Source of the DNA: JBDNJM01 sp041687755
Lineage (GTDB): Bacteria > Planctomycetota > UBA1135 > GCA-002686595
Reading direction: 5' to 3'
Assembly (NCBI GenBank): GCA_041687755.1
Contig: JBDNJM010000142.1
Location: 1 to 38,307 of the forward strand
DNA length: 38,307 bases
Both the position numbers and the translations under genes were made by a program. Positions within the stretch are counted from its first letter, which is position 1; every line of letters starts with the position of its first letter. The notes beneath the pieces are model-generated. The model was not told where the DNA came from. It saw only the letters and a program-made list of their open reading frames with translations, and did no database searches. Positions 18,960-28,351 of the stretch are shown piece by piece.

Positions 18960-19601
18960 TTAGTCCGGCGCCAACTTGTGCAGCTTCCGCTGCAGCGACC
19001 GGCGGTGGATCCCCAGCCGCCGAGAGGCCTCGGAAATGTTGCCTCCGCAGTCGCTCAGGACGCGGTTTATGTGCTCCCATTCCGTGCGCGCGAGGCTGGG
19101 AGCCCGGATCGATTCCCCCAACGCCGCAGGGTCAGCCCCGCCGGTCCCGCGCTGGAAGGCCTGCAGGATGTCGTCGGCGTCGGCGGGCTTGGGCAGGTAG
19201 TTCGCTGCGCCCAGCTTCACCGCGTCCACGGCGGTCGCGATGCTCCCGTATCCGGTCAGAACCACCACCTGGGTGGCCGGATCGATGCGCTTCAGCTCGC
19301 GCAGCACGTCCAGGCCCGAGCCGCCGGGCATCCGCAGGTCCACGACGGCCATCTCGGGGCTGTCGAACTCGGCCAGATCGATGGCCGCCTGAGGGTCCGC
19401 AGCGGTTGAGACATCGAAGCCTCGGGCGCGCAGGGCGCGGGCCAGGCGCTCCCGAAAGACCGTGTCGTCGTCCACGAGCAGCAGGGTTCGAGCGGTGGCC
19501 GCTTCGGCCTCCACGCCCTCAGGGGGCCGGCCAGTCACTGGTTTACCCTCACTCGGCGCATTCGCGTCGGGATCCGTGTCGTAGGGTTCGCTGTCGGGCA
19601 T
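18960..19601 (-). CDS. regA: RegA/PrrA/ActR-family redox response regulator
   Basis: 213 residues from the ATG at 19601; the frame is open upstream but that part is non-homologous. The receiver domain (about 38-155) has the acidic pair in LLLVDDD, the phospho-acceptor Asp88 in VVDLRMPGGSGLDVL and Lys138 in YLPKPA. A linker leads to a Fis-type helix-turn-helix (about 177-210): CGGNISEASRRLGIHRRSLQ, the near-invariant recognition region of the RegA family. This family controls respiration, photosynthesis and nitrogen genes from the redox state of the quinone pool. It lies just upstream of actA on the same strand, and a RegB-like kinase is 3.4 kb away, so it probably regulates the adjacent supercluster. 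A divergent hybrid kinase starts 118 bp away. Confidence 0.92.
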   Translation of the reverse strand: MPDSEPYDTDPDANAPSEGKPVTGRPPEGVEAEAATARTLLLVDDDTVFRERLARALRARGFDVSTAADPQAAIDLAEFDSPEMAVVDLRMPGGSGLDVLRELKRIDPATQVVVLTGYGSIATAVDAVKLGAANYLPKPADADDILQAFQRGTGGADPAALGESIRAPSLARTEWEHINRVLSDCGGNISEASRRLGIHRRSLQRKLHKLAPD

Positions 19602-19719
19602 GGCGGCTGGGGGCGGGTTTAGGCGGATGACAGTGTGTGTAACTCGGGTCAATCCCTCAAGACTCGCGCTCCGGGAGCCCGATTCCCCCCCTGCGTCTCC
19701 CCACTTTACGACGCGCCCC

Positions 19720-22700
19720 ATGCCCGACCCCGCCCCCACACCGCCTAGTCGGCTCCGCCGATTGCGCCTGCCGCTCATCGCCGGCCTGCTCAGCGCCGCG
19801 TTGATCGGAGCCCTGGGCGTCCAGACGGAGAGTGCGCGCGGCAGCGACGGCGTGCGGCACGCCCTTTCGAGGGCCGGAGACTCGCTCCTGCGCGAAAGCC
19901 AGCACCAGGCACGCATCGCCAAGGCCGTCGGTCTGCGCAGCCTCGGGGACGGTCAGACGCCCTCCGGGGAGGAGTTCCTCCTCGCGGCGGAAGAGATGCA
20001 GCGCCTACACCCCGAATTGCTGGGCTCGCGCTTCGTGGCTCGCGAGACCGTGGACGACGTGCTGGTTCAGACCTGGAGCTCCACCAGCTCAAACGACGAC
20101 TCCTCGATCGATGCAGAGGGCCACCTCGATGCAAACGGCCTGCGCATCGCCGAGCGCGCCCTGAAAATCGGCGAGCCGCACCTGTTCGCCTTCCGTGTCG
20201 GATCAGATGGCGGGCTGGAGTGGGACATCCTCGCGCCCGTCGGCCAAAACGCGCTCGTGCTGCTGCACCTCGGGAGCGCCGCGGACTTCAGCCACCAGCT
20301 CGAGCACCTCAACAGCTTCGAGCTAATGATCGACGACGGCGCCGCGACGACCGTCGAGCTGGGCTCGATGTCGAGCCCAGCCGAGCGCCTCCCGATCCTC
20401 CCGCTCCTGCAGGCCGAGGCGCGCTTCGACAGCCCGCTCGGGCGCCTCGAGCTGCACGGCCGGCGCCGCATGCGGCTTGGTGACCTGTCGCTGCTGACGC
20501 GCATCGCCCCCTGGATCATCGGGTTGCTCATCGGACTCAGCACGTTCGCCTTTCGGCGCATGCTGCACGCCGAGCGCGCGGCCAGCCTGCGCCTGACCGC
20601 CGATCAAGAGCAGGCCTTGCGCGCCGAGATCGTCGAGCGCGAACGCGCCGAGCAGCGCTTCGAAGACATCGCAAGCTCGGCCGGCGAGTACCTCTGGGAG
20701 ACCGACTCCCAGGGAAAATTCACCTACCTGACCGAGCTCGCCTCGGAGGTCCTGGGGCGCCCGCGCGAGGAGCTGCTGGGCAGCCGCCCGGTGGAGTTCA
20801 TTCCGGACGGCGAACGCGAACGCATCGAGAGCTGGCTCGAAGGAGTCCTGCAGGACGAGCGAGGATTCACCCACCTCGAGCACCGCAGCGAGCGAGGCGA
20901 CGGGCGGCACATCTGGCAGCGCGTCAACGGGGTCCCCGTTCACTCGGAGAGCGGGGAGTTCCGCGGCTATCGTGGAACCGCCCGAGACATCACCCAAGAG
21001 CGCGAAGCCGAACAACGCGCCCAGACCCACCGCCACGAGCTGCAGCTGATTCTCGACGCGCTGCCCGCGATGGTGTTCTTCAAGGACGATCGCAACCGCA
21101 TCCTGCGCGTCAACCGCCTCGCAGCCGAGAACATGGGAGGCTCCCCGGAGACCTTCGAGGGCGTTGCCACGGAACGTCTCTTCCCCGCCGATCAAGCTGC
21201 TGCGTTCTACAAGGACGACCTGGAGGTGCTCGACGCGCGGCGCCCGAAGCTCGGAATCGTGGAGGCCTTCACCGCCAGCAGCGGCGGCCAACGCTGGATG
21301 CAGACCGACAAGATTCCGTTGCCCGGTCCGGACGGACGCCTCACGCGGCTCGTCGCGATCTCGCAAGACATCACCGAGGACCGCCTCAAGGACAGCAAGC
21401 TAGAGCTCGCCGTCGCCGCCTCGGGCCTGGGCCTGTGGGACTGGGACGTGCGGCGCGACGAGGTCGAGCTGTCCGACGAGTGGTTCCGCGTCCTCGGTCT
21501 CGACCCCAGCAGCTTCGCGCACGACCTGCAGACATGGCGTACGCGCATGCATCCGGAGGATCGCGAAAGCCTCCAGAACGCCGTGACGAATTTCCTGCGG
21601 CGCGACGGGCGCGAGCGCTTCAGGACCGAGCACCGACTCCAGGACTCGAAGGGCGAGTACCGCTGGGTCGAAGTGATCGGTGAAGTGACCGAGCGCACCG
21701 AGGACGGCCGCCCCGTGCGCTTGACGGGCGCGCTGATCGACACGCACGAGCGCAAGCAGTTCGAGCAGCAGCTGGAGGAGGCGCGCAGCGCAGCCGAGGC
21801 GGCGAACCGCTCCAAGAGCGAGTTCCTAGCGAACATGAGCCACGAGATCCGCACGCCGATGGGCGCCATCCTCGGCTTTGCCGAGCTGCTCGCCGTGCCG
21901 GACTGCACCCCCGAGGACCGCACGGCTCACGTCGCGACGATCCAACGCAACGGCGAGCACCTGCTCAGCCTGCTCGGCGACATCCTCGACCTCTCCAAGA
22001 TCGAGGCAGGGCGCATGAGCATCGCCACCACTGCGACCTCGCCCGTCCTCGTGCTGCGCGAAGTGCTGGACCTCGTGCGCCCGACCGCAACCGAGAAGGG
22101 GCTCACCCTCGAGCTTGAGATCGATCCGGACGTGCCTACCTTCATTGAGACCGACCCGGTCCGCCTGCGACAGGTGATCGTCAACCTGGTCGGCAATGCG
22201 GTTAAGTTTACGAGCGTCGGCAGCGTGGATATCTCCGCCTGCCTCAAGGAGGGCAAGCTCTTCATCGAAGTGCGCGACACAGGACCCGGACTCGACGCTC
22301 AACAGGCCCAACGCATCTTCGCGCCCTTCGTCCAGGCCGACGAGTCTATAACCCGCCGCTTCGGCGGAACGGGCCTTGGGCTGGCTATTTCGCGTCGCCT
22401 GGCACGCATGCTCGGCGGCGACATCGAGGTGCAGAGCAAGCCTGGAATCGGCAGCAGCTTCACCGCGAGTTTCGAAGCGACGCTCGCGAGCCTGCCGGGA
22501 TCGAACGGAGCACAGCGCCCGTTCGGCGGTCCGTCCGGCCCCGCAGCCATCGAGCGCAAGCTCGGCTCCACCGGGATCCGCGAGGTGGCCCTGCAGCTGG
22601 TCGGCAAGCACATCCTGTTGGTCGAGGACGGCCGCGACAACCAACTGTTGATCTCGCGGTTTCTACAGCGCTCGGGCGCGACTGTGGAGGTCGCAGGCAA

Positions 22701-22983
22701 CGGGCTGCTCGCCGTCGAACGGCTTCGCTCCGCGACCCAGGAACGCGGTTTCGACCTGGTCCTGATGGACATGCAGATGCCTGTCTTGGACGGCTACTCG
22801 GCGACGGTGAAGCTGCGCGAGAAGGGCTTCGAATTGCCCATCATCGCGCTCACCGCCCACGCCATGATCGGCGACGAGCAGCGCTGCCTCGACGCGGGCT
22901 GCGACGCCTACCTGACCAAGCCGGTCAAGCGTCAGGCGCTCGTACGCGCGTGCCTCGAGCAGCTGCGCAAGAAAGCGGCCTGA
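19720..22983 (+). CDS. Membrane hybrid histidine kinase with three PAS domains
   Basis: 1087 residues from the ATG at 19720 (MPDPAPTPP); an ATG 40 codons upstream would overlap the divergent regA start and encode non-homologous sequence. Order of parts: membrane helix (about 17-37); a periplasmic domain to about 265, possibly CHASE-like; a second helix (IAPWIIGLLIGLSTFAF); three PAS domains (about 312-435, 441-560 and 561-685, the last with the PAC-like RTEHRLQDSKGEYRWVEV); HisKA with His708 in NMSHEIRTPMG; HATPase with GTGLGLAISRRLA; and a C-terminal receiver with Asp1017 (VLMDMQMPVLDG) and Lys in YLTKPVK. The phosphate may go on to a separate Hpt protein or the receiver may feed back. It converges with regB (12 bp between stops). 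The ligand is unknown. Confidence 0.93.
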   Translation: MPDPAPTPPSRLRRLRLPLIAGLLSAALIGALGVQTESARGSDGVRHALSRAGDSLLRESQHQARIAKAVGLRSLGDGQTPSGEEFLLAAEEMQRLHPELLGSRFVARETVDDVLVQTWSSTSSNDDSSIDAEGHLDANGLRIAERALKIGEPHLFAFRVGSDGGLEWDILAPVGQNALVLLHLGSAADFSHQLEHLNSFELMIDDGAATTVELGSMSSPAERLPILPLLQAEARFDSPLGRLELHGRRRMRLGDLSLLTRIAPWIIGLLIGLSTFAFRRMLHAERAASLRLTADQEQALRAEIVERERAEQRFEDIASSAGEYLWETDSQGKFTYLTELASEVLGRPREELLGSRPVEFIPDGERERIESWLEGVLQDERGFTHLEHRSERGDGRHIWQRVNGVPVHSESGEFRGYRGTARDITQEREAEQRAQTHRHELQLILDALPAMVFFKDDRNRILRVNRLAAENMGGSPETFEGVATERLFPADQAAAFYKDDLEVLDARRPKLGIVEAFTASSGGQRWMQTDKIPLPGPDGRLTRLVAISQDITEDRLKDSKLELAVAASGLGLWDWDVRRDEVELSDEWFRVLGLDPSSFAHDLQTWRTRMHPEDRESLQNAVTNFLRRDGRERFRTEHRLQDSKGEYRWVEVIGEVTERTEDGRPVRLTGALIDTHERKQFEQQLEEARSAAEAANRSKSEFLANMSHEIRTPMGAILGFAELLAVPDCTPEDRTAHVATIQRNGEHLLSLLGDILDLSKIEAGRMSIATTATSPVLVLREVLDLVRPTATEKGLTLELEIDPDVPTFIETDPVRLRQVIVNLVGNAVKFTSVGSVDISACLKEGKLFIEVRDTGPGLDAQQAQRIFAPFVQADESITRRFGGTGLGLAISRRLARMLGGDIEVQSKPGIGSSFTASFEATLASLPGSNGAQRPFGGPSGPAAIERKLGSTGIREVALQLVGKHILLVEDGRDNQLLISRFLQRSGATVEVAGNGLLAVERLRSATQERGFDLVLMDMQMPVLDGYSATVKLREKGFELPIIALTAHAMIGDEQRCLDAGCDAYLTKPVKRQALVRACLEQLRKKAA

Positions 22984-22995
22984 CCGCGCACCGCC

Positions 22996-24366
22996 CTAGG
23001 CGGGCCCCGCAGCCGGCCCGGGCAGCTCCAGGCGTGCGACGGTGCCCTCGCCCGGCACCGAGCGCATCACGAAGCGCCCGCCGAGCCGGTTGCCCAACGT
23101 GCGCACGAGGAACAGCCCCAGGCCCATCCCGCGGCCCGGGTCCTTCGTCGTGAAGAACGGATCGCCGGCGCGCTCAAGCGTGCCCGCGTCCATCCCGTCG
23201 CCAAAGTCCTGAACTTCGATTGCGAGGCCCGCGCCCATCGGCTCGACGCGCACCTGCACGTCGGGGCCGCCGGGCGAGGCTTCCAGCCCGTTCTTGACCA
23301 GACCGCGGACCGCACGCGTCATCGCCGTGCGCGGCAGCGGCAGCGCGCGCCCGGCCGCGGCGGGCGCGATCTGCAGCACCACGCGACCGCGCTCCTGCAG
23401 CTTCGAGAGCGCCGCCTCGATCAGGTCCTCCGGCGCCAGAGGCGCAATCTCCTCGCCCACCGAAGCGCCCGCATCGATCGACATTTGGTCCAGGATTCGC
23501 CGGCACCGCGCCACCTCCCCGCGAATCAGCTGCGTGTCCTCCACCTGGGCCAAGGCTGAGCCTTCGCTCGTCAGGTCGCGCTCCAGCTCGCGCGCGATCA
23601 CGGCGATCGTCGACAGCGGCGACGACAGCTCGTGGGCCGCGCCCGCCGCGAGGGTCGCAAGGGACTCGAGCCGCGCCGCGTCGGCGAGCCGCTGGCGCTC
23701 GGCGTCGAGCGCCAGCTCGGCCGCGCGCAGCTCTGCCGTCAAGCGCCGCACGAAGTAGGCCGTGAACGTCGCGACCGCCACGAACGCCGCCATCGAGCCC
23801 AGCGCGTGCAGCGAGAGGTCCTCGAAGCGCGCGGCCCGGCCCGGCGGCGCGAACGACAGCGTCGGGCCCCCCACCGGCGGCAGCCGCAGGTTGTAGCCGA
23901 TCAGCACGAGGTAGCTCGCGATCGCCGCGCCGTACACGACCCGCAGCCAGACGCCGCCCAGCACGACCGTGGACAGCACCAGGTTGACGAAGAAGAAGAT
24001 GCTGAACGGGTTCGCCGCACCGCCCGTGAAGAACAGCAGGGCCGCCAGCAGGACTACGTCGAGCAGCAGCACGGCCCCCAACAGCGTGCGACCCGTCCCG
24101 AGCCACGCCTTGGGCTCGGCGTCCGCCCGGTGGGCTAGGTACCAGCTCTGCAGCGCCAGGTTGGCCGTCATGCCCAACATCACGATCGTGAGCAGCGGCC
24201 GCAGGCGCAGCTCGACGCCCAGCCCGGAGTGCACGAACGCGATCGTCGCAAGCTGCCCGATCACGGCAGCCCGGCGCAGCTTCAGAAGCCACGACATGTT
24301 GATCCGCACGCGGGCGACGGCCGCGCTCTGCTGCTGCAGGGCGGACGTGGAGGAAACGCTGGCCAT
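22996..24366 (-). CDS. regB: RegB/PrrB-type redox sensor histidine kinase
   Basis: 456 residues. About six membrane helices fill residues 30-210. Between helices is GGAANPF (115-121), matching the GGxxNPF heptapeptide that binds ubiquinone in Rhodobacter RegB. The H-box AAGAAHELSSPLSTIAVIAR (His245) is the characteristic RegB form, with HELxxPLxTIAV. Cys288 in VARCRRILDQMS lies 43 residues after the phospho-His, comparable to the redox-active Cys265 of RegB. The ATP-binding boxes DFGDGMD and GRGMGLGLFLVRTLGNRLGG follow. Together with the RegA homologue it forms a two-component pair split by the PAS hybrid kinase. The signal is most likely quinone redox state, with quinone type unknown. Confidence 0.9.
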   Translation of the reverse strand: MASVSSTSALQQQSAAVARVRINMSWLLKLRRAAVIGQLATIAFVHSGLGVELRLRPLLTIVMLGMTANLALQSWYLAHRADAEPKAWLGTGRTLLGAVLLLDVVLLAALLFFTGGAANPFSIFFFVNLVLSTVVLGGVWLRVVYGAAIASYLVLIGYNLRLPPVGGPTLSFAPPGRAARFEDLSLHALGSMAAFVAVATFTAYFVRRLTAELRAAELALDAERQRLADAARLESLATLAAGAAHELSSPLSTIAVIARELERDLTSEGSALAQVEDTQLIRGEVARCRRILDQMSIDAGASVGEEIAPLAPEDLIEAALSKLQERGRVVLQIAPAAAGRALPLPRTAMTRAVRGLVKNGLEASPGGPDVQVRVEPMGAGLAIEVQDFGDGMDAGTLERAGDPFFTTKDPGRGMGLGLFLVRTLGNRLGGRFVMRSVPGEGTVARLELPGPAAGPA

Positions 24367-24541
24367 GGGGCGATTCTGCCCTTACGCGCGGCCGCTGCAA
24401 CGCTGGCCCCGGCGCATCCGAGAGACGGGAGCGGCCCGGGTGGCCCGGATTGAGGTCCCCGGCCTTGTCCCGGACGAGTTTCCGGTCGATCCCTGATCTA
24501 CGCTGCGGGCGATCGCTTCGGCAATTCCCCCACCGAGATTC

Positions 24542-27301
24542 ATGCGCACCTTGCCCACGCTGTTTGCCCTGATCGCCTCGAGCGCCCTCCTCGCCTGCTC
24601 GGGCCCCGCCCCCGCAGAGCCGCCGACCCCGAGCGTCGAGACCGTGGCCGCCGGGGCGCCCGAGGCCCAGGAACCCGCGCCCCCGCGCGACGAGCTGTTC
24701 ATCACCGCAGGCGACCCGGCCGCCCCTGATCCGGGGACTGAGGGTCGCGCCTGGGCTCAGCTCGACGACTGGGCGCGCGCGGTGGACCGCCGCTGGGTCG
24801 GCGTGGACCTGTGGGCGAACCGCCTCCAGGACTGGGAGGTCGTCGGTCAACGGCTCGAGTGCGTGGACGAGCGCGGCCTCGCCCGCCGCACCGTCCACAG
24901 CCTGCGCGCACGACTAGGGCCCGAGGGCGATCGCTTCGAGCTCTCCGTGCGCATCGGCCGGCTGAGCGACCAAGTGCAGCCGAGCTCCGCCGCTGCCGCC
25001 GCCGGCTTCCTCATCGGCGCGGGCGGCGCCGACCTCGACCCCCGCGCCGCCGCTCTCGTGCACGACTTTGCCGGCCCCGGCGGCGGCTGGTTCTGCGGCG
25101 TGGACGGGCTCGGCAAGCCGTTCATCTGCTCGAACGCCCAGCCCTGGCCCGAGCCGACCGGAGAGACGGCCAGCGACTGGCCCGAAGACGACGTCGAACT
25201 CGAGCTCTGGGTTCGCGCCGAACGCCAGCCGGAACGCGGGCCCGACGCCTGGAGCCTGCACGTGCTCACACGCGACGCCCTCACGCGCACCGAGATCGGC
25301 GTGGCCAGCGCCCAGGTCCAGGCGGGCATCACGCCCTTCACCGGCAACATCGCCCTCGTGTCGCACCCCGGCCCCGACCCGGGCGAAGAGTTCGAGCGCT
25401 ACGCCTTCCGCGACTGGCGCGTGCGCGGCGAGCGCTTCGTGGATTCCGGCCTGCCCACGCTGGGCCCGGTGCTCTCCATGCAGCACACCCTGGACAGCGG
25501 CACGCTGCACCTGTCCGCGCAGATGTTCCCCCTCGGCGAAGGCGATCCCGTCGAGGCCCGCCTCGAGCGCCTCGAGGGCGACCGCTGGGTCGAAGCCGGA
25601 CGCGCGAACATCGCCCGCGCCTCCCACAATGCCGTGTTCCGCATCTCCGGCTGGAAGACCCGCCAAGACACCCGCGTTCGCGTCGTCCAGCAGCTCGGTG
25701 TCCCCGGCGGCGGACTCCAGGTCACCACCCTCGAAGGCCTCGTCCCGCGCGACCCGGCGACGCCCGGCGAGCTCGTCATCGCCGCCTTCACCGGCAACCA
25801 CAACAACAGCCACAACCTCGTCGGCGGCTTCGGCTCGAGCGGCCCCGAGGGCCGCGGCGACTGGACCGAAGGCCTCTGGTTCCCCCACGCGGATCTGACC
25901 TCGCGCGTCGCCCTGCACGACCCCGACCTCCTGTTCTTCTCCGGCGACCAGGTCTACGAGGGCGGCAGCCCGACCTTCGCGGACCGCGAAAACGCCGAGC
26001 TCGACTACCTCTACAAGTGGTACCTGTTCCTGTGGGCCTGGCGCGCGCACCTGAACGTGCGCCCCAGCGTGATCATCCCCGACGACCACGACGTCTACCA
26101 GGGCAACCTGTGGGGCGCGGGCGGACGCTTCGCCAAGCGCGACACCGATGGCGGCTACACCATGCCCCCGTCGTTCGTGCGCCTCGTCGAGCGCACCCAA
26201 ACGTCGCACTTGCCCGCGCCGGCGACGAACGCCCCGCTCAGCGGCGGCCTGCGCTCCTGGTTCACCGAACTCCTGATCGGCGACGTCTCTATCGCGCTGC
26301 TGGAGGACCGCAAGTGGAAGAGCGGGCCCGCGCGGCCCACCATGCCCGAGACCGGCACGAACCGCCCCGACCACGTCAACCGCCCGGACATCCACCCGCG
26401 CGCGTTCGACCTTCCTGGGCTGGACCTGCTCGGCCCCGCCCAAGAGGCCTTCCTCGAGTCCTGGGCCGCCGACTGGCGCGGGGCGCGGATGAAGCTCGCC
26501 CTGTCGCAGTCGCCCTTCGCCGGACTTGCGACGCACCACGGCGCCAACCTCACGTACCTCACCGCCGATCTCGACTCGAACGGCTGGCCCCAGGCCGGCC
26601 GCAAGCGCGCCGTCACCCTGCTGCGCAAGGCCTTCAGCCCGCACGTCGCCGGCGATCAGCACCTCGCCACGCTCGCGCAACACGGCCTCGAGGAGCACCG
26701 CGACGCGCCCTGGTCCTTCGTCGTCCCCTCGACCGCCAACTTCTACCCGCGCGCTTGGCTGCCGCCCGCCGTCGGCCGCAACCGCTCGTCGTCCGAGCCC
26801 GACTGGGCCGGCGACCACGTGGACGGCCTCGGCAACCTCGTAAGCGTCTACGCCGCGACGAACCCCGAACCCCAGGGCAAGGAACCGGTCGCGCTGCACG
26901 ACGGCATGGCCGGCTACGGCATCGTGCGCATCGACACGGCCGAGCGGCAGGTGACCTTCGAGTGCTGGCCGCGCTGGGCCGACCCACGCACCGACGACCA
27001 GTACCCCGGGTGGCCGCGCACCACGCGCCAGCTCGACCAGTACGGCGCCGATCCCGCGGGCTACCTCGACCTCACGGTCGTGGCCGACCCGCCGCCGGCG
27101 CTGGGCCCAGCGGTGCAGCTGCGCGATGAATCGGGTGACCTGATTTACGGCCTGCGCCTCACGGCCGCAGTCCAGCGCCTGCCCTTGCACGGCACGGGCC
27201 CCTGGCGCCTGACCGTCCAGGACCCTGAAACTGGGCGCAGCGCGATCTACCCGATCCCCGTGCCGAACGACGAGCCCCTGGAGCTGCGCGCCGAGCTGTG
27301 A
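24542..27301 (+). CDS. PhoD-like metallophosphatase lipoprotein
   Basis: 919 residues. It opens with a lipoprotein signal (MRTLPTLFALIASSALLACS; lipobox LLAC, Cys19) and a Pro/Ala-rich spacer. Residues about 60-300 look like a beta-rich, concanavalin/LamG-like module (LQDWEVVGQRLEC, YAFRDWRVRGERF). From about 395 it has the PhoD/metallophosphoesterase core: AAFTGNHNN, LLFFSGDQVYEGG (about 463), IPDDHDVYQGNLWG (about 514) and HVAGDQH (about 701). These are the metal-binding Asp/His residues of PhoD-type enzymes. It may hydrolyse phosphodiesters or phosphomonoesters outside the cell or in the periplasm; the substrate is unknown. The C-terminal part (about 830-919) looks like an extra beta domain. 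The next gene starts 36 bp downstream. Confidence 0.85.
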   Translation: MRTLPTLFALIASSALLACSGPAPAEPPTPSVETVAAGAPEAQEPAPPRDELFITAGDPAAPDPGTEGRAWAQLDDWARAVDRRWVGVDLWANRLQDWEVVGQRLECVDERGLARRTVHSLRARLGPEGDRFELSVRIGRLSDQVQPSSAAAAAGFLIGAGGADLDPRAAALVHDFAGPGGGWFCGVDGLGKPFICSNAQPWPEPTGETASDWPEDDVELELWVRAERQPERGPDAWSLHVLTRDALTRTEIGVASAQVQAGITPFTGNIALVSHPGPDPGEEFERYAFRDWRVRGERFVDSGLPTLGPVLSMQHTLDSGTLHLSAQMFPLGEGDPVEARLERLEGDRWVEAGRANIARASHNAVFRISGWKTRQDTRVRVVQQLGVPGGGLQVTTLEGLVPRDPATPGELVIAAFTGNHNNSHNLVGGFGSSGPEGRGDWTEGLWFPHADLTSRVALHDPDLLFFSGDQVYEGGSPTFADRENAELDYLYKWYLFLWAWRAHLNVRPSVIIPDDHDVYQGNLWGAGGRFAKRDTDGGYTMPPSFVRLVERTQTSHLPAPATNAPLSGGLRSWFTELLIGDVSIALLEDRKWKSGPARPTMPETGTNRPDHVNRPDIHPRAFDLPGLDLLGPAQEAFLESWAADWRGARMKLALSQSPFAGLATHHGANLTYLTADLDSNGWPQAGRKRAVTLLRKAFSPHVAGDQHLATLAQHGLEEHRDAPWSFVVPSTANFYPRAWLPPAVGRNRSSSEPDWAGDHVDGLGNLVSVYAATNPEPQGKEPVALHDGMAGYGIVRIDTAERQVTFECWPRWADPRTDDQYPGWPRTTRQLDQYGADPAGYLDLTVVADPPPALGPAVQLRDESGDLIYGLRLTAAVQRLPLHGTGPWRLTVQDPETGRSAIYPIPVPNDEPLELRAEL

Positions 27302-27315
27302 GGAGGCGAGGTCGA

Positions 27316-27341
27316 ACATGCCGCGCTAAGCTGCGGCATGT
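27316..27341 (+). promoter_or_regulatory. Hairpin that contains the start codon of the next gene
   Basis: ACATGCCGC (27316-27324) and GCGGCATGT (27333-27341) are perfect 9-bp arms with an 8-nt loop. The right arm contains the ATG (27338-27340) of the first DUF4003-like gene. Flanking AGGAGG (27301-27306) can also pair with CCTCCT (27342-27347), extending the structure. In mRNA this would hide the start codon and the only SD-like hexamer, so it may limit translation or serve as a terminator for the phosphatase gene. Confidence 0.5.
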
Positions 27342-28318
27342 CCTCCTACGACCTCAGCGCCTACCTCGACGTCTTCGAAGAACTCCGAGCTGAGAAGCGC
27401 TGGAGCGAATCGACCGACATCTATCGCCTCGTCGCCCTGACGCTGTCGGGCCTGGAGCCCGCCGGTATCGGCGCGCGCCTGCGCGAGGTGTCCGAGACGC
27501 TGCGCAAGCGCTCAGGCTGGACCGACCCGCTGCGCTCCACCGTGCGCCACACGGTCTCCGCGCTGATCCTGCTGAACGGCCTGGACCCGGCTGAATTTCA
27601 CGACCAGGTCAAGCTCGTGCGCAAGGGCTTCCGCCAGCGTCGCATGCAGCGCGGCAACTTCTACGAGACGCTGGGAGCCTGCCTGCTTGTGCTGCACGCC
27701 GCGCCCGAGGCCCCGACGTCGGAAGCCCTCGATCGCACGAAGGCGTTCCTCAAGAGCTGGAACAAGGCGCACCCGATCTTGACCGGCGCCGACGACTACC
27801 CCATGGCGGCGCTGCACACGAACCTCGGAGGCGAGGTCGAGGCGACTTCGAACCGCATCGAGGACATCTACAAGGCCCTGCGGCGCGCGAAGTTCTCCCC
27901 CAGCAACGTGACCCAGCTCACGTCGCACCTCCTGGCCGTGTCGGAGGATGAGCCCGAAGCTTGCGTCGCGCGCTTCCTCGCACTGCGCGACGCGGCCAAG
28001 GGCCACAAGCTGCCCGTCCGCAGCTACGGCCTCTCCGACGTCGCCATTCTGTCCCTAGTACCTGGCGAAACCAGCACCCTCGCTGCCCTCGCCGCCGAGT
28101 TGCGCGACGGCCTGCGGGCCGCGCCGAAGCGCCCGAGTGAGCGTATTGCGGGCACAGTGGCCATGAGCCTGGTCGTGCACGAAGCCCTGCGCCGGCTCGG
28201 CTCCCAGAGCCTCGAGGCCGTGGCCACCCTGCCCGCCCTCCAGGCCGTCCTAGCAGCCCAGCAGGCGGCGGTCATGGCCTCGAGCATGGCGGCAACCACA
28301 GCAGCCACCACGGCCTGA
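27338..28318 (+). CDS. DUF4003-like protein, tandem paralogue 1
   Basis: 326 residues, soluble and mostly helical. It is the first of three adjacent homologues. Shared blocks are: YLDVFEELRAEKRWSESTDI (about 9-28); SGWTDPLRSTVRH (about 64); HPILTGADDYPMAALHTN (about 147), the signature that makes me think of DUF4003; NRIEDIYKALRRAKFSPSN with QLTSHLLAVSEDE (about 173-205); and a C-terminal RPSERIAGTVAMSLVVHEAL. It ends in an Ala/Thr-rich tail (MAATTAATTA). No catalytic motif is recognisable. The start follows the phosphatase stop by 36 bp, so co-transcription is likely. Function unknown; the family assignment is from memory of the motif pattern. Confidence 0.8.
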   Translation: MSSYDLSAYLDVFEELRAEKRWSESTDIYRLVALTLSGLEPAGIGARLREVSETLRKRSGWTDPLRSTVRHTVSALILLNGLDPAEFHDQVKLVRKGFRQRRMQRGNFYETLGACLLVLHAAPEAPTSEALDRTKAFLKSWNKAHPILTGADDYPMAALHTNLGGEVEATSNRIEDIYKALRRAKFSPSNVTQLTSHLLAVSEDEPEACVARFLALRDAAKGHKLPVRSYGLSDVAILSLVPGETSTLAALAAELRDGLRAAPKRPSERIAGTVAMSLVVHEALRRLGSQSLEAVATLPALQAVLAAQQAAVMASSMAATTAATTA

Positions 28319-28351
28319 TCGGCCCCCTGGGGAGGATGCCAAGCCCTCTGC

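Noticed and set aside
19600..19922. Extended N-termini that would make regA and the hybrid kinase overlap
   Set aside because: The added residues are low-complexity and unlike the families. The inner ATG codons at 19601 and 19720 leave a normal divergent promoter gap.
24914..27319. 801-codon open frame antisense to the PhoD-like gene
   Set aside because: High GC at third positions keeps antisense frames open. The sequence has no domain, while the sense frame has a lipobox and metal-binding motifs.
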